From: Paeniroseomonas aquatica
Lineage (GTDB): Bacteria; Pseudomonadota; Alphaproteobacteria; Acetobacterales; Acetobacteraceae
Assembly (NCBI RefSeq): GCF_030409335.1
Contig: NZ_JAUFPN010000198.1
Coordinates: 1 to 56,662 of the forward strand
DNA: 56,662 nt
Direction: 5' to 3'
This document shows positions 41,177 to 50,718 of the stretch, one piece after another. Made by a program: the position numbers and the translations under genes. Numbering within the stretch: the stretch's first letter is position 1; every line of letters starts with the position of its first letter. The notes under the pieces were generated by a model, which searched no databases, was not told where the DNA came from, and was given only the letters and a program-made list of their open reading frames with translations.

Positions 41177-42739
41177 ATGAGCTGGCAGGCCGAGCTGGAT
41201 GAATTGGCGGCGCGCGAGGCGATGGCCCGGGCCATGGGCGGGCCGGAGAAGGTGAAGCGCCAGCACGACGGCGGTCGGCTGACGGTGCGCGAGCGGATCG
41301 ACGGGCTGCTCGACGATGGTTCCTTCCACGAGGTCGGCGCCATCGCCGGCAAGGCGGCCTACGGGCCGGACGGCCGCCTCGCGGAATTCACGCCGTCGAA
41401 CTGCGTCATGGGGCGCGGGCTGGTGGAGGGCCGGCCGGTGGTCGTGGTGGGGGACGACTTCACCGTGCGGGGCGGCAGCGCCGATGCCACCATCCGCGAC
41501 AAGCCGATCATGGCCGAACGCATGGCCGGCGAGCTGCGGCTGCCGCTGATCCGGGTGATCGAGGGCTCGGGCGGCGGCGGCTCGGTCAAGACCATCGAGA
41601 CGACGGGGCGGGCCAACCTGCCGGGCGGGGTCGGCGGCACCTGGCTCTACCACCATACCGGCGACAACCTCAGCCGGGTGCCGGTGGTGGGCCTCGGCCT
41701 CGGCTCGGTCGCCGGGCTGGGCGCGGCGCGGCTGGCGGCGACGCACTACTCGGTCATGACCAAGGAGATGTCGGCGATGTTCGTCGCCGGGCCGCCCGTC
41801 GTGAATGCGCTGGGGTCGCAGAAATACACCAAGCAGGAGCTCGGCGGCTGGGAGATCCAGTGCAAGGCCGGCGCCATCGACCATGCGGTGGACACCGAGG
41901 CGGACGCCTTCGCGGCGGCGCGGCGCTTCCTATCCTACCTGCCCTCATCGGTCTTCGAACTGGCGGAGCGGCAGCCCTGCACGGACGACCCGGCGCGGGT
42001 GGAAGACAGCTGGCTGAGCGCGATCCCGCGCGACATCCGCAAGCCTTACCGGGCGCGGCCGCTGCTGGACAGCATCTTCGATGCCGGCAGCGTCTTCGAG
42101 ATGGGCCGGCTCTACGGGCGTTCCGTCATCACCGCCTTCGCCCGGCTCAACGGCCTGCCGGTCGCGGTCATCGCCGGCGACCCGATGTTCTACGCGGGGT
42201 CCTGGACCGCCGATGCCTGCGCCAAGATCATCCGCTTCGTCGACCTCGCCGATACCTTCCACATGCCGGTCGTCCACCTGATGGACTGCCCCGGCTTCAT
42301 GATCGGCCTCGAGGCCGAGCAGCGGGCGACCATCCGCTGGGGGGTCAGGGCGATGGCGGCGATCAACCAGTCCTCCATGCCGTGGTGCACCGTCATCCTG
42401 CGCAACGCCTTCGGCGTGGCAGGCGCCATCCACCAGCCGGCCGGGCGGTACTCGATCCGCTACGCCTGGCCCTCGGCGCGCTGGGGCTCGCTGCCGCTCG
42501 AGGGCGGGATCGAGGCGGCCTACCGGGCCGACATCGAGGCCGCCGCGGACCCGGCGGCCAAGCTGGCGGAGATCGAGGCGCGGCTGCAGCTGCTGCGCTC
42601 GCCGCTGCGGACGGCCGAGGCCTTCTGGGCCGAGGAGATCATCGACCCTCGGCAGACCCGGCGGCTGCTGGTCGAGTTCGCCGGCTATGCCGAGAAGCTG
42701 CGGGGTGCCGGCCAGCTCGGGCGCGGCCTCCGGCCCTGA
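41177..42739 (+). CDS. Acyl-CoA carboxylase beta (carboxyltransferase) subunit
   Basis: 520 residues, of the PCC/MCC carboxyltransferase type. The N-half has MGGPEKVKRQHDGGRLTVRERI and VVVVGDDFTVRGGSAD, and EGSGGGGSVKTIE replaces the more common DSGGAR. The C-half has PVVHLMDCPGFMIGLEAE and RNAFGVAGAIHQPAGR. GGAGGG at 41165-41170 sets the start. No biotin carboxylase or biotin carrier subunit is adjacent. The EGSGGGG and DCPGFMIG variants suggest a subgroup other than classic propionyl-CoA carboxylase. Confidence 0.88.
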   Translation: MSWQAELDELAAREAMARAMGGPEKVKRQHDGGRLTVRERIDGLLDDGSFHEVGAIAGKAAYGPDGRLAEFTPSNCVMGRGLVEGRPVVVVGDDFTVRGGSADATIRDKPIMAERMAGELRLPLIRVIEGSGGGGSVKTIETTGRANLPGGVGGTWLYHHTGDNLSRVPVVGLGLGSVAGLGAARLAATHYSVMTKEMSAMFVAGPPVVNALGSQKYTKQELGGWEIQCKAGAIDHAVDTEADAFAAARRFLSYLPSSVFELAERQPCTDDPARVEDSWLSAIPRDIRKPYRARPLLDSIFDAGSVFEMGRLYGRSVITAFARLNGLPVAVIAGDPMFYAGSWTADACAKIIRFVDLADTFHMPVVHLMDCPGFMIGLEAEQRATIRWGVRAMAAINQSSMPWCTVILRNAFGVAGAIHQPAGRYSIRYAWPSARWGSLPLEGGIEAAYRADIEAAADPAAKLAEIEARLQLLRSPLRTAEAFWAEEIIDPRQTRRLLVEFAGYAEKLRGAGQLGRGLRP

Positions 42740-42742
42740 GGC

Positions 42743-43255
42743 TCAGGCGGGGGCGCCGTTCGCGCGGCCGGTCGCCGCGCGGCCGCGTTGCCAGAGCCAC
42801 CAGCCGCCGGCCAGCATGGCGGCGCCCCAGGCGAGGAAGCCGAGATCCCACCAGATCCACTGCGCCCGCGGCACCGTCTCGTTCACGTGGTGCAGGCCGA
42901 GGAGGTGGTGGTCGACCAGCCCCTCGACCAGGTTGAACAGGCCGAAGCCCATCAGCAGGGTCCCGGCCAGCAGCCGGCCGGACCAGCGCAGATGCGCCCG
43001 CCGGGCCCGCCGCCACAGGATGGCCAGGCCGGCCACCACGAAGGCATAGGTGCTGGCGTGGAACAGCCCGTCGGCCAGGGTATTGAGCCGCAGGTTCGCC
43101 ACGCTGTCGGCGGGGTAGCCGGCGCTGGTCAGCATGTGGTGCCACTGCAGGATCTGGTGCAGCACGATGCCGTCGAAGAAGCCGCCGAGGCCGAGGCCGA
43201 AGAGGATGCCGGCGGCGGTGGGGAAGGCCTCGGATACGCGGGTGGGTGGGGTCAT
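42743..43255 (-). CDS. DUF2243 membrane protein
   Basis: 170 residues with four membrane helices. The N-terminal AAGILFGLGLGGFFDGIVLHQILQWHHM, with its paired His in a helix, is the DUF2243 signature. FNLVEGLVDHHLLGLHHVNE in the third segment adds more His residues, suggesting metal or haem binding in the membrane. Some family members accompany cytochrome oxidase or copper genes; none are here. AGGAG lies about nine bases before the ATG at 43255. It converges on the acyl-CoA carboxylase gene with only three bases between the stops. Confidence 0.85.
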   Translation of the reverse strand: MTPPTRVSEAFPTAAGILFGLGLGGFFDGIVLHQILQWHHMLTSAGYPADSVANLRLNTLADGLFHASTYAFVVAGLAILWRRARRAHLRWSGRLLAGTLLMGFGLFNLVEGLVDHHLLGLHHVNETVPRAQWIWWDLGFLAWGAAMLAGGWWLWQRGRAATGRANGAPA

Positions 43256-43346
43256 GCCGCAGGACTCCTCTGGCGCCGCGCCAGCCCATGATTTGCCAGG
43301 GCCGCCGCGCCTGCCGATGCTGCGGGAAGCAGGGGGGGGTACGGCG

Positions 43347-43976
43347 ATGACGGAACCGGAGTGGCTGGCCTGGACGCGTGATCTCCAGGCAATCGCCCAG
43401 ATCGGCCTGGAGTTCACCCGCGACCCCTACGACCGCGAGCGCTTCGAGCAGCTGCGCGGCATCGCCTCCCGCATGATGGCGGCGGGCAGCGGGGTGGCGG
43501 CGGCGCGGATCGAGGCGCTGTTCGCCGACGAGACCGGCTATGCCACGCCGAAGGTCGAGGTCCGCGGCGCCGCCTTCGACGCCGCGGGGCGGGTGCTGCT
43601 GGTGCGCGAGGTGGCCGATGGCGGGCGCTGGACCCTGCCCGGCGGCTGGGCCGACGTGAACCTCACGCCGGCCGAGAACGTGGTGAAGGAGATGCGGGAG
43701 GAGAGCGGCTTCGAGGTCCGGGTGAGCAAGCTCGCCGCGGTCTGGGACCGCACGCGCCAGGGGCACCCGCCCCGGGTCTTCTCCTGCTGCAAGCTCGTCT
43801 TCCTCTGCGAGATCACCGGCGGCGCGGCGGCGACCAGCCTCGAGACCTCAGAGGTCGGCTGGTTCGCCGAGGACAGGCTGCCCGAGGATCTGTCGCTGGG
43901 ACGCGTCCTGCCGGCCCAGCTCCGGCGGATGTTCGCGCATGCGCGCGAGCCGGGGCTGCCGACCGACTTCGACTGA
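43347..43976 (+). CDS. Nudix hydrolase with N-terminal helical domain
   Basis: 209 residues. A helical N-terminal domain (WLAWTRDLQAIAQIGLEFTRD) of the Nudix_N type precedes the Nudix fold. The box reads GGWADVNLTPAENVVKEMREESGF: the REUxEExGU core is intact with Lys for Arg, while the first Glu position is Leu, as in a known subgroup whose members act as ADP-ribose or nucleoside diphosphate pyrophosphatases. A purine-rich GGGGGGG tract lies ahead of ATG 43347. It is divergent from the DUF2243 gene. Confidence 0.88.
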   Translation: MTEPEWLAWTRDLQAIAQIGLEFTRDPYDRERFEQLRGIASRMMAAGSGVAAARIEALFADETGYATPKVEVRGAAFDAAGRVLLVREVADGGRWTLPGGWADVNLTPAENVVKEMREESGFEVRVSKLAAVWDRTRQGHPPRVFSCCKLVFLCEITGGAAATSLETSEVGWFAEDRLPEDLSLGRVLPAQLRRMFAHAREPGLPTDFD

Positions 43977-44017
43977 TCCGATCCGGCCGGCGAGAGACCC
44001 CTCGCCTGCCGCCCCGG

Positions 44018-44506
44018 TCAGCCCCGCGCCCGCAGCAGCCGCGCCTTGTCCCGGGCCCAGTCGCGCGCGGCGATGGCGTGGCGCTTGTCGTGCAATTTGC
44101 GGCCTTCGGCGACGCCGAGCAGCACCTTGGCGCGGCCCTTGTCGTTGAAGTGGATCTGCATCGGCACGATGGTGGCACCGTCGCGGGCGATGTAGCCGAT
44201 GAGCTCGTTCACCTGCTTCTTGTGCAGCAGCAGCTTGCGCGGCCGGCCCGGCTCGAATTTCGCCACCGTGCTGCCGGCCTGCCATTCCGGGATGGTGCAG
44301 CCGAACAGCCAGAGCTCGCCGTCGCGCTCGCCCGCCCAGGCCTCGGACAAGGTGGCGCGGCCGGCGCGCAGCGACTTCACCTCCGGCCCCACCAGGGCCA
44401 TGCCGGCCTCGATCGTCTCGCCGATCGTGTAGTCGAAACGGGCCCGCCGGTTCTGCGAGGCGATCCCGTGCGAGATCAGGGTCTTCTTTTTCTTCGGTTC
44501 GGCCAT
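44018..44506 (-). CDS. smpB: SsrA-binding protein SmpB
   Basis: 162 residues, typical length. SHGIASQNRRARFDYTIGETIEAGMALVG and the oligonucleotide-binding barrel KSLRAGRATLSEAWA are diagnostic, and the basic tail KLHDKRHAIAARDWARDKARLL enters the ribosomal mRNA channel. SmpB delivers tmRNA to stalled ribosomes. It starts three bases after dapA, in the dapA-smpB order common in alphaproteobacteria. The tmRNA gene itself is not in the window. Confidence 0.96.
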   Translation of the reverse strand: MAEPKKKKTLISHGIASQNRRARFDYTIGETIEAGMALVGPEVKSLRAGRATLSEAWAGERDGELWLFGCTIPEWQAGSTVAKFEPGRPRKLLLHKKQVNELIGYIARDGATIVPMQIHFNDKGRAKVLLGVAEGRKLHDKRHAIAARDWARDKARLLRARG

Positions 44507-44509
44507 GAG

Positions 44510-45388
44510 CTAGTTGAGCAATCCTACGGAGACCATGGCATCGCGCACCCGCTTGCGGACCGGGTCGGAGACCGGGGCCATCGGCAGGCGACAATGGGCG
44601 CTGCCCTTGGCGAGCAGGCTGGCGGCATATTTGACCGGACCCGGCGAGGTCTCGGCGAAGAGGGCATCGTGCAGCGGCACCAGCCGGTCCTGGATGGCCA
44701 TGGCCTCCTCGATCCGGCCGGCCCGCCAGGACTTGTGCATCTCGGCGCAGAGCCGCGGCGCCACGTTGGCGGTGACGCTGATGCAGCCGTGCCCGCCCGC
44801 GGCGTTGAACGAGAGGGCGGTGTGGTCCTCACCCGACAATTGGATGAAATCCGCCCCGCAGGCGCGGCGGGTGTGCAGCGGCCGGGCCAGGTTGGCGGTC
44901 GCGTCCTTCACGCCGACGATGTTCGGCAAGGCGGCCAGCCGGGCCATGGTCTCGACCGACATGTCGATGACGCTGCGCGGCGGGATGTTGTAGATGAACA
45001 GCGGCAGGTCGGCGGCCTCGGCCACCGCCTTGAAGTGCAGGTACATGCCTTCCTGGGTCGGCTTGTTGTAGTAGGGCGTCACCACCAGCGTCGCATCGGC
45101 GCCGGCCTGCTTGGCATGGCGGGCGAAATCCACCGCCTCGGCGGTGCTGTTGCTGCCGGCCCCGGCCATGACCGGCACCCGGCCGCGGGCGACCGCGACG
45201 CACATCTCGACGACGCGCTTGTGCTCGGCGTGCGAGAGGGTCGGGCTCTCGCCGGTGGTGCCGACCGGGACGAGGCCTTCGGTGCCCTCGGCGATCTGCC
45301 ACTCGACCAGCTCCTGGAAGGCTTTCTCGTCCACGGATCCGTCGCTGCGCATCGGCGTGATCAGCGCGACCATCGATCCCTTGAACAT
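44510..45388 (-). CDS. dapA: 4-hydroxy-tetrahydrodipicolinate synthase
   Basis: 292 residues. It condenses pyruvate with aspartate semialdehyde in lysine and diaminopimelate synthesis. The Schiff-base Lys161 is in [11 protein letters not shown], Tyr133 in [11 protein letters not shown] and the GTTGESPTL substrate loop at 43-51; all lie at the same positions as in the E. coli enzyme. GGGAGGAAGG precedes the ATG at 45388. It is first in the dapA-smpB operon and divergent from the transglycosylase gene, joining two cell-wall functions. Confidence 0.96.
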   Translation of the reverse strand: MFKGSMVALITPMRSDGSVDEKAFQELVEWQIAEGTEGLVPVGTTGESPTLSHAEHKRVVEMCVAVARGRVPVMAGAGSNSTAEAVDFARHAKQAGADATLVVTPYYNKPTQEGMYLHFKAVAEAADLPLFIYNIPPRSVIDMSVETMARLAALPNIVGVKDATANLARPLHTRRACGADFIQLSGEDHTALSFNAAGGHGCISVTANVAPRLCAEMHKSWRAGRIEEAMAIQDRLVPLHDALFAETSPGPVKYAASLLAKGSAHCRLPMAPVSDPVRKRVRDAMVSVGLLN

Positions 45389-45452
45389 GACCTTCCTCCC
45401 TCTTCTTCCCGCATGGGTGCGGGCTGTCGCCGCATGGGACGCGGGAGCGGGG

Positions 45453-45481
45453 AACCTAGTGGCAGGGGGCGCCAGCGACAA
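45453..45481 (-). promoter_or_regulatory. Candidate promoter of dapA-smpB
   Basis: On the minus strand TTGTCG (45476-45481), a 17-bp spacer and TAGGTT (45453-45458), about 65 bp before the dapA ATG. This is the best-formed example in the window of the TAG-type -10 element. Confidence 0.5.
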
Positions 45482-45589
45482 GGGATGGCCCCGGGCCGCC
45501 CGCCGGACCGGTTCCGCCGATACGCCCTTGAGTTGAAGGAGGCGCGGTGATGCAGGACAGGGATGGAGGGCTTCGGCTACAGTCGGGGC

Positions 45590-47566
45590 ATGCGCCGTCG
45601 TATCGCCCTCACCCTGCCCCTCGCCCTTGCCCTGCCCCGCCCGGGCGCCGCCCAGCCGGCCCCGCCCGCGGGGGGCGACGCCATGCGCTCGGCCGGCCGG
45701 CAGGCGCTGGCCTTCGCCCAGCAGCAGCGCTGGGCGGAGGCGGATGCCGCGGCGGCCTCGGCCGATCCGCTGATCCGCAAGCTGGTCACCTGGCTGCGGC
45801 TGCAGTCGCGCGGCACCGCGGCGACGGCGGCGGAGGTGGCGGGCTTCGCCCTCGCCAACCCGGACTGGCCGGGGCAGCCGCTGCTGGAGCGGCGGGTCGA
45901 GGAGGCCCTGGCGGCGGAGCCGGACGACCGGCTGGCCTTCGACTGGTTCGCCGCCCGGGCGCCGCGCAGCCTCGATGGCTACCAGCGCCTGGCGGATGCG
46001 CTGGCGCGGGCGGGCAAGGCGGCGGAGGCGGCGACGGTGGTGCGCAGCGGCTGGGTGGAGGGCCTGGCCGATGCCGCGGCCGAGCCCGGCTACCTCGAGC
46101 GCAACGCCGCCAGCCTGGCGCCGGAGCAGCACTGGCGCCGCTTCGACCGGCTGGCCCTGGGGCGGGAGGCGGCGGCGGCCGGGCGGCTGGTCGGCTACCT
46201 CGACCCGGCGCGGCAGGGGATCGCCGCGGCCCGGCTGGCCTATGCCGCCGACCAGCCGGATGCGGATGCGCCGGCGCTGGCCGCCGCCGCCGCCGGCGAT
46301 GCGGCGCTGGGCTTCGAGCGGGCCCGCTGGCTGCGGCGGCGGGACCGCGACGCGGAGGCGGCGGCGGCCTGGGCGAGCAATGCGGTGCCCTCGCCCGAGG
46401 TGGCGCGGGCCGCCTGGCCGGAGCGCCAGCTGCTGGCGCGCAAGCTGCTGCGGCTGGGCGATGCCCGGGCGGCCTACGCCGTCAGCGCCCGGCACGGCAT
46501 CGAGCAGCCGGGGGAGCCGCGGCAGGAGGCCGAATTCCTCGCCGGCTTCATCGCGCTCCGCCGGCTCGAGGATGCGGCGGAGGCGGAGCGGCACTTCACC
46601 CGCCTGGCCGAGGGCAGCCGCAGCGTCATCACCCGGGCGCGGTCGCTCTACTGGCAGGGAAGGGCGCTGGCGGCCCGGGGCGATGCCGCCGGGGCGCGGC
46701 GGCGCTGGGCCGCGGCGGCGGAGTTCCCGCTGGCCTTCTACGGCCAGCTGGCGGCGCTGGCGCTGGGCGAGGATGGCGCGGCGCTCTCGGCGCGGATCGC
46801 CCGCACCCCGGGGCCGGCGGTGCCCGCGCGGCAGGCCGATGCCTTCGCGGCCAAGGAGCTGGCGCGGCTGGTGCTGGCGCTGGCCGATATCGGCGAGACC
46901 CGGCGCGCGCGGCCCTTCCTGCTGCGGCTGGAGGAGCTGGCGCCGGATCCGGCCGAGAAGGCGCTGGCGGCGCGGCTCGGGGCGCGGATCGGCCGGCCCG
47001 ACCATGCCGTCTGGGTGGTGCGGCGGGCCGGGGCGAGCGGCGCCATGCTGCTCGAGGAAGGCTGGCCCGCCCCCTACCCCGCCCCGGCCTTTGGGCCGGA
47101 GGCGGCGCTGGTGAATGCGATCACCCGCCAGGAGAGCAATTTCGACCCCGAGGCGGTCTCCCCGGCCAATGCCCGGGGGCTCATGCAATTGCTGCCGGGC
47201 ACGGCGCAGCAGGTGGCGCGGCGGATCGGGGCGCCCTATGCGGTCGGGCTGCTGACCCAGGACCCGGGCCTGAACATGCGCCTCGGCGCCGCCTACCTCG
47301 AGCAATTGATCGGACGCTTCGGTGGCGCGTTGCCCTTCGCGATAGCCGGGTACAATGCCGGGCCAGGACGGGTGGACGAATGGCTCGGGACCAATGGCGA
47401 CCCCAGGACCGGCGCGGTGCCGATGCTGGACTGGATGGAACTCATTCCCTTCGGCGAGACCCGCAATTACGTGCAGCGGGTGGTCGAGAACATGACGATC
47501 TACCGGGCGCGCGACGCGGGCGCGGCGGGCGGGGAGCATCCCATGGCGCAGTGGCTGCGGGGCTGA
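45590..47566 (+). CDS. slt: Soluble lytic murein transglycosylase (Slt70-like)
   Basis: 658 residues from ATG 45590, chosen over 45563 because it gives a normal signal peptide ([21 protein letters not shown]). A long superhelical helical-repeat region of about 480 residues is followed by the SLT domain: [22 protein letters not shown] with catalytic Glu515, [32 protein letters not shown] and [17 protein letters not shown]. It cleaves peptidoglycan with anhydro-MurNAc formation in the periplasm. Confidence 0.93.
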   Translation: MRRRIALTLPLALALPRPGAAQPAPPAGGDAMRSAGRQALAFAQQQRWAEADAAAASADPLIRKLVTWLRLQSRGTAATAAEVAGFALANPDWPGQPLLERRVEEALAAEPDDRLAFDWFAARAPRSLDGYQRLADALARAGKAAEAATVVRSGWVEGLADAAAEPGYLERNAASLAPEQHWRRFDRLALGREAAAAGRLVGYLDPARQGIAAARLAYAADQPDADAPALAAAAAGDAALGFERARWLRRRDRDAEAAAAWASNAVPSPEVARAAWPERQLLARKLLRLGDARAAYAVSARHGIEQPGEPRQEAEFLAGFIALRRLEDAAEAERHFTRLAEGSRSVITRARSLYWQGRALAARGDAAGARRRWAAAAEFPLAFYGQLAALALGEDGAALSARIARTPGPAVPARQADAFAAKELARLVLALADIGETRRARPFLLRLEELAPDPAEKALAARLGARIGRPDHAVWVVRRAGASGAMLLEEGWPAPYPAPAFGPEAALVNAITRQESNFDPEAVSPANARGLMQLLPGTAQQVARRIGAPYAVGLLTQDPGLNMRLGAAYLEQLIGRFGGALPFAIAGYNAGPGRVDEWLGTNGDPRTGAVPMLDWMELIPFGETRNYVQRVVENMTIYRARDAGAAGGEHPMAQWLRG

Positions 47567-47585
47567 CCTCAAGAATCCTCCGGCG

Positions 47586-48038
47586 ATGACGCCGGCCAAA
47601 TTCGTGGCGACCATGGGCGGGGTCGGGCTGGTCCGGCCGGCGCCGGGGACCTGGGGCTCGGCGCTGGTGCTGCCGCTGGTGCTGCTGGGGCCGGCGGCCT
47701 GCCTCGGCCTGGCGCTGCTGCTGACGCTGGCCGGGTACTGGGCGGTGCGGCAGGTGCTGGCGGATGACCGCCAGGCCGATCCCGGCTGGGTGGTGATCGA
47801 CGAGGGCGCCGGGCAGCTGCTGGTGCTGGCCGCCCTGCCCTCCGAGGCGACCGGCTGGGGCGTGGTTCTGGCCTTCCTGCTGTTCCGCGCCTTCGACGTC
47901 TACAAGATCGGACCGGTCGGCTGGGCCGATCGCCGGCATGGCGCTTTCGGCGTGATGCTGGATGATCTGGTGGCCGGGGCCATGGGGGCCGTGGTGATCC
48001 TGCTGCTGCGGGTCTTCTGGCCGGAGGTGCCGATCTGA
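47586..48038 (+). CDS. pgpA: Phosphatidylglycerophosphatase A
   Basis: 150 residues, four membrane segments. [14 protein letters not shown] near the N-terminus, [12 protein letters not shown] (acidic metal site) and [19 protein letters not shown], followed by [15 protein letters not shown], are all PgpA signatures. It removes the phosphate from phosphatidylglycerol phosphate in the inner membrane. It is 19 bp downstream of slt and overlaps cinA by one base (TGATG). Confidence 0.94.
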   Translation: MTPAKFVATMGGVGLVRPAPGTWGSALVLPLVLLGPAACLGLALLLTLAGYWAVRQVLADDRQADPGWVVIDEGAGQLLVLAALPSEATGWGVVLAFLLFRAFDVYKIGPVGWADRRHGAFGVMLDDLVAGAMGAVVILLLRVFWPEVPI

Positions 48039-48523
48039 TGCTGCCCGAAACCACCCTGGAGGCCGCCGCCGCGCTGCTGGCCGCGCTCGAGGCCCGGGGG
48101 CTGACCCTGGCGACCGCCGAGAGCTGCACCGGCGGGCTGATCGCCGCGGCGCTGACCGCCATCCCCGGCAGCTCGGCGGTGGTGACCCGCGGCTTCGTCA
48201 CCTATTCCAACGAGGCCAAGCGCGACATGCTCGGCGTGCCCTGGGGCGTGATCGAGGGCTATGGCGCGGTCAGCGAGGCGGTGGCGCGGCGGATGGCCGA
48301 GGGCGCGCTGCGGGCCAGCGGCGCCGATGTGGCGGTGAGCTGCACCGGCATCGCCGGGCCGGGCGGGGCGACCCCGGGCAAGCCGGTCGGGCTGGTCTAT
48401 GTCGGCGCGGCTCGGCGGGGGGCGGCGACGCGGGTGGAGCGCTGGGTCTTCCCGGGCGACCGCACGGCGGTCCGGGCGGCGACGGTGGCGCGGGCGCTCG
48501 GGCTGGCGGGCGAGGTCGCCTAG
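48038..48523 (+). CDS. pncC: CinA-family nicotinamide-nucleotide amidase (PncC)
   Basis: 161 residues, a stand-alone CinA C-terminal domain. [22 protein letters not shown] contains the catalytic Ser; [37 protein letters not shown] and [21 protein letters not shown] complete the signature. It deamidates NMN to NaMN in pyridine nucleotide recycling. It is translationally coupled to pgpA. Its last bases overlap the convergent deoxyribosyltransferase-like gene. Confidence 0.93.
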   Translation: MLPETTLEAAAALLAALEARGLTLATAESCTGGLIAAALTAIPGSSAVVTRGFVTYSNEAKRDMLGVPWGVIEGYGAVSEAVARRMAEGALRASGADVAVSCTGIAGPGGATPGKPVGLVYVGAARRGAATRVERWVFPGDRTAVRAATVARALGLAGEVA

Positions 48524-49086
48524 GCCCCGGGCTTGCCATGGGCCTCGGCGGCGAGCCGCAGGCAGGCCTCGAAGCAGTCCAGCGACTCGAAGGGCAGGTC
48601 CTGGCCGCCCGGCGGCAGCACCATGGGATGGCCGCCGCCGAGCAGGACCGCGCCGGGGACCATGAGGTTGTCGGGCAGGCCGAAGCCTTCCACCATCAGC
48701 CCCGGCATCGGGTCCGGCCGGGCCTCGAGGTGGCGGCGGCTGCGCTCGGCGAAGGGCGTGGCGGCATTGCTGTAGCCGAAGACCGGCCTGCCCCGGCCGA
48801 GGAACCAGCCGACCTCGACCAGTGTCCCGGCATCGGCCGAGGGGCCGCGGAAGGGCGTCAGGTTGGCGATGATGATGTCGCAGGCCTGCATCAGCGCCAG
48901 GTCCTTGGCGAAGATCGCCTTCCAGGCCTGGTGCTCGGGCATGGCGCGCAGGCTGTCGATATCCTCGTTCAGCGGCGGCCGGCCGGTGATGCCGTAGCGG
49001 GCGCAGAGCGCGACCTTGCGGGCGGCCTGCGCCGCGGCCTCGGGCAGGAAGACGTCGGGACCGGCGAGATAGGCGGTGACGGTCAT
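48520..49086 (-). CDS. Nucleoside 2-deoxyribosyltransferase family protein
   Basis: 188 residues. [14 protein letters not shown] at the start, [39 protein letters not shown] in the middle (Asp and Glu of the active site) and a long C-terminal extension fit the NDT family. Known members swap bases between deoxynucleosides or act as nucleoside hydrolases. The extension after about residue 110 is longer than in the Lactobacillus enzymes. It is downstream of yraN on the minus strand. Confidence 0.86.
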   Translation of the reverse strand: MTVTAYLAGPDVFLPEAAAQAARKVALCARYGITGRPPLNEDIDSLRAMPEHQAWKAIFAKDLALMQACDIIIANLTPFRGPSADAGTLVEVGWFLGRGRPVFGYSNAATPFAERSRRHLEARPDPMPGLMVEGFGLPDNLMVPGAVLLGGGHPMVLPPGGQDLPFESLDCFEACLRLAAEAHGKPGA

Positions 49087-49154
49087 GGGGGTGTCCTCGG
49101 GTCGGGGCGGTCAGGGCCAAGACGGGACAGGCGGCGCCGGGTTCCCGCCGGGGC

Positions 49155-49535
49155 TCAGGCCGGGGCGTCCCCCGCCCGGAAGGCATCGGCGATGCGGCGG
49201 GTGGTGCCGTCGGCGGCGACCAGCAGCAGGTCGAAGCGGATGCCGGCGGCGCCATGGCCGGGGTTCTCCGCCAGCCAGCATTCGCCGGCCAGCAGCAGCC
49301 GGTCGCGCTGGCGGCGGGTCAGGGCGAAGGCGGCCTCGGTCAGGCTGGGGCGGGCCTTCACCTCGACGAAGGCGAGCAGCCCGTCCCGCTCGGCGACCAG
49401 GTCCAGCTCGCCGGCCGGGGTGCGGACGCGCCGGGCCAGGATGGTCCAGCCCTCCGCCGCCAGGGCCGCGGCCGCGGCGGCCTCGCCGTCCCGGCCGGAG
49501 ACCTCGGCCCGGGCGCCGCGGGCTGCCTTGCTCAG
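49155..49535 (-). CDS. yraN: YraN-family (UPF0102) endonuclease-like protein, apparent CTG start
   Basis: 126 residues if it starts at CTG 49535, which overlaps the threonine aldolase TGA as CTGA. The frame contains no ATG, GTG or TTG before the GTG at 49361, which would delete the core. The protein shows EGWTILARRVRTPAGELDLVAERDG, FVEVKARPSLTEAAFALTRRQRDRL and FDLLLV, the PD-(D/E)xK pattern of YraN proteins (Glu, Asp, Glu-Val-Lys). Family function is not settled; recombination or restriction-related roles are proposed. Usual length is about 120, which fits the CTG start. Confidence 0.8.
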   Translation of the reverse strand: MSKAARGARAEVSGRDGEAAAAAALAAEGWTILARRVRTPAGELDLVAERDGLLAFVEVKARPSLTEAAFALTRRQRDRLLLAGECWLAENPGHGAAGIRFDLLLVAADGTTRRIADAFRAGDAPA

Positions 49536-50596
49536 CGCGCCAGCGCGGTGCGGATGGCGCCGACCGCCTCCTCGATCATCGGCGCGGTCACGTCGAGATG
49601 GGTGCAGGCGCGCACCCTTCCGCCGAGGCCGCTGACCGAGATGCCCTGCATGGCGAGCTTCGCCTGCAGCGTGGCGACGTCAACGCCAGTGTCGCGGATG
49701 TCGAAGAAGACCAGGTTGGTCTCGGGCTCCTCGACCGTGACGCCCTGGATCTGCCGCAGCCCGCGGGCCAGCGCCTTGGCATTGGCATGGTCCTCGGCGA
49801 GGCGGTCGACGTTGTGGTCGAGGGCGTAGAGGCAGGCGGCGGCGCAGATGCCGGCCTGGCGCATCGAGCCGCCGAGCCGCTGCTTCCAGCGCCAGGCCTG
49901 GCCGATGAACTCCTCACTGCCACACAGCACGGCGCCGAGCGGGGCGCCGAGGCCCTTGGTGAAGTCGAGCCAGACGCTGTCGTATTGCGCCACCATCTCC
50001 TTCGGGGCGATGCCGGCGGCGACGCAGGCATTCATCAGCCGGGCGCCGTCCATGTGGGTCGACCAGCCCTGCTCGTGCGCCACCTCGGCCACGGCATTGA
50101 GCTGGGCCAGCGGCCAGACCACGCCGCCGCCGATATTGGCGGTCTGCTCGACCTCCAGCAGGCGCTGCGGCGGCGAGTAGCGGGTCTTCGGGCGGATGGC
50201 GGCGCGGACGTCGTCGGCGCTGAAGAGGCCCTTCGGGCCGCGCAGCGGCATGATCTGCACCCCGGTCAGCGCCGCATGGGTACCGCCCTCGCTGTGCAGG
50301 ATATGGCTGGTCTCGTGCGCCACCACCTCGTCGCCCTTGCCGCAATGGGTCAGGATGGCGATGACGTTGCACATGGTCCCGGACGGCAGGTAGATCGCGG
50401 CCTCCTTGCCCATCAGCGCGGCCATGCGGTCGACCAGGGCATGCACCGTAGGGTCGTCGCCATGCTGCTCGTCGCCGACCTCGGCGCGCATCATCGCCTC
50501 CTTCATCGCCGGACTCGGGCGGGTCTGGGTGTCGGAGTAAAGGTTGATGCGGATGGGCGGGGCGCCGGCGGGCGGGCGGGCGGGGGCGTGGACCAT
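49532..50596 (-). CDS. ltaE: Low-specificity L-threonine aldolase
   Basis: 354 residues, PLP fold type I. NLYSDTQTRPSPAMKEAMMRAEVGDE at the start, the aldolase motif GGTHAALTGVQIMPL, HMDGARLMNACVAAGI for cofactor binding and the PLP Lys in LDFTKGLGAPLGAVL. It splits L-threonine or L-allo-threonine into glycine and acetaldehyde. GAGGAA lies before the ATG. It overlaps yraN by four bases at its end (CTGA). Confidence 0.92.
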   Translation of the reverse strand: MVHAPARPPAGAPPIRINLYSDTQTRPSPAMKEAMMRAEVGDEQHGDDPTVHALVDRMAALMGKEAAIYLPSGTMCNVIAILTHCGKGDEVVAHETSHILHSEGGTHAALTGVQIMPLRGPKGLFSADDVRAAIRPKTRYSPPQRLLEVEQTANIGGGVVWPLAQLNAVAEVAHEQGWSTHMDGARLMNACVAAGIAPKEMVAQYDSVWLDFTKGLGAPLGAVLCGSEEFIGQAWRWKQRLGGSMRQAGICAAACLYALDHNVDRLAEDHANAKALARGLRQIQGVTVEEPETNLVFFDIRDTGVDVATLQAKLAMQGISVSGLGGRVRACTHLDVTAPMIEEAVGAIRTALAR

Positions 50597-50718
50597 CGTC
50601 GGTATTCCTCAGCGTCTGGCGGCGAAACTGCGGCGACGCGGGCCTCCTGGCAAGACGCCTCTGGCGGTGCGGCGCGCGGCATGGCATGGCCGCCCCGGTT
50701 GACCGTTACGAGGACCCC

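Noticed and set aside
43617-43720. Loss of a catalytic Glu in the Nudix box (Leu at the first Glu position)
   Set aside because: The same substitution pattern (VNLTPAENVVKE-like) occurs in a recognised Nudix subgroup with an N-terminal helical domain, so it is not evidence of inactivity.
44510-47614. A 1034-codon open frame reading through dapA into the antisense of slt
   Set aside because: Only the last 292 codons are a real protein (DapA). The rest is antisense to the well-supported transglycosylase and has no recognisable motif.
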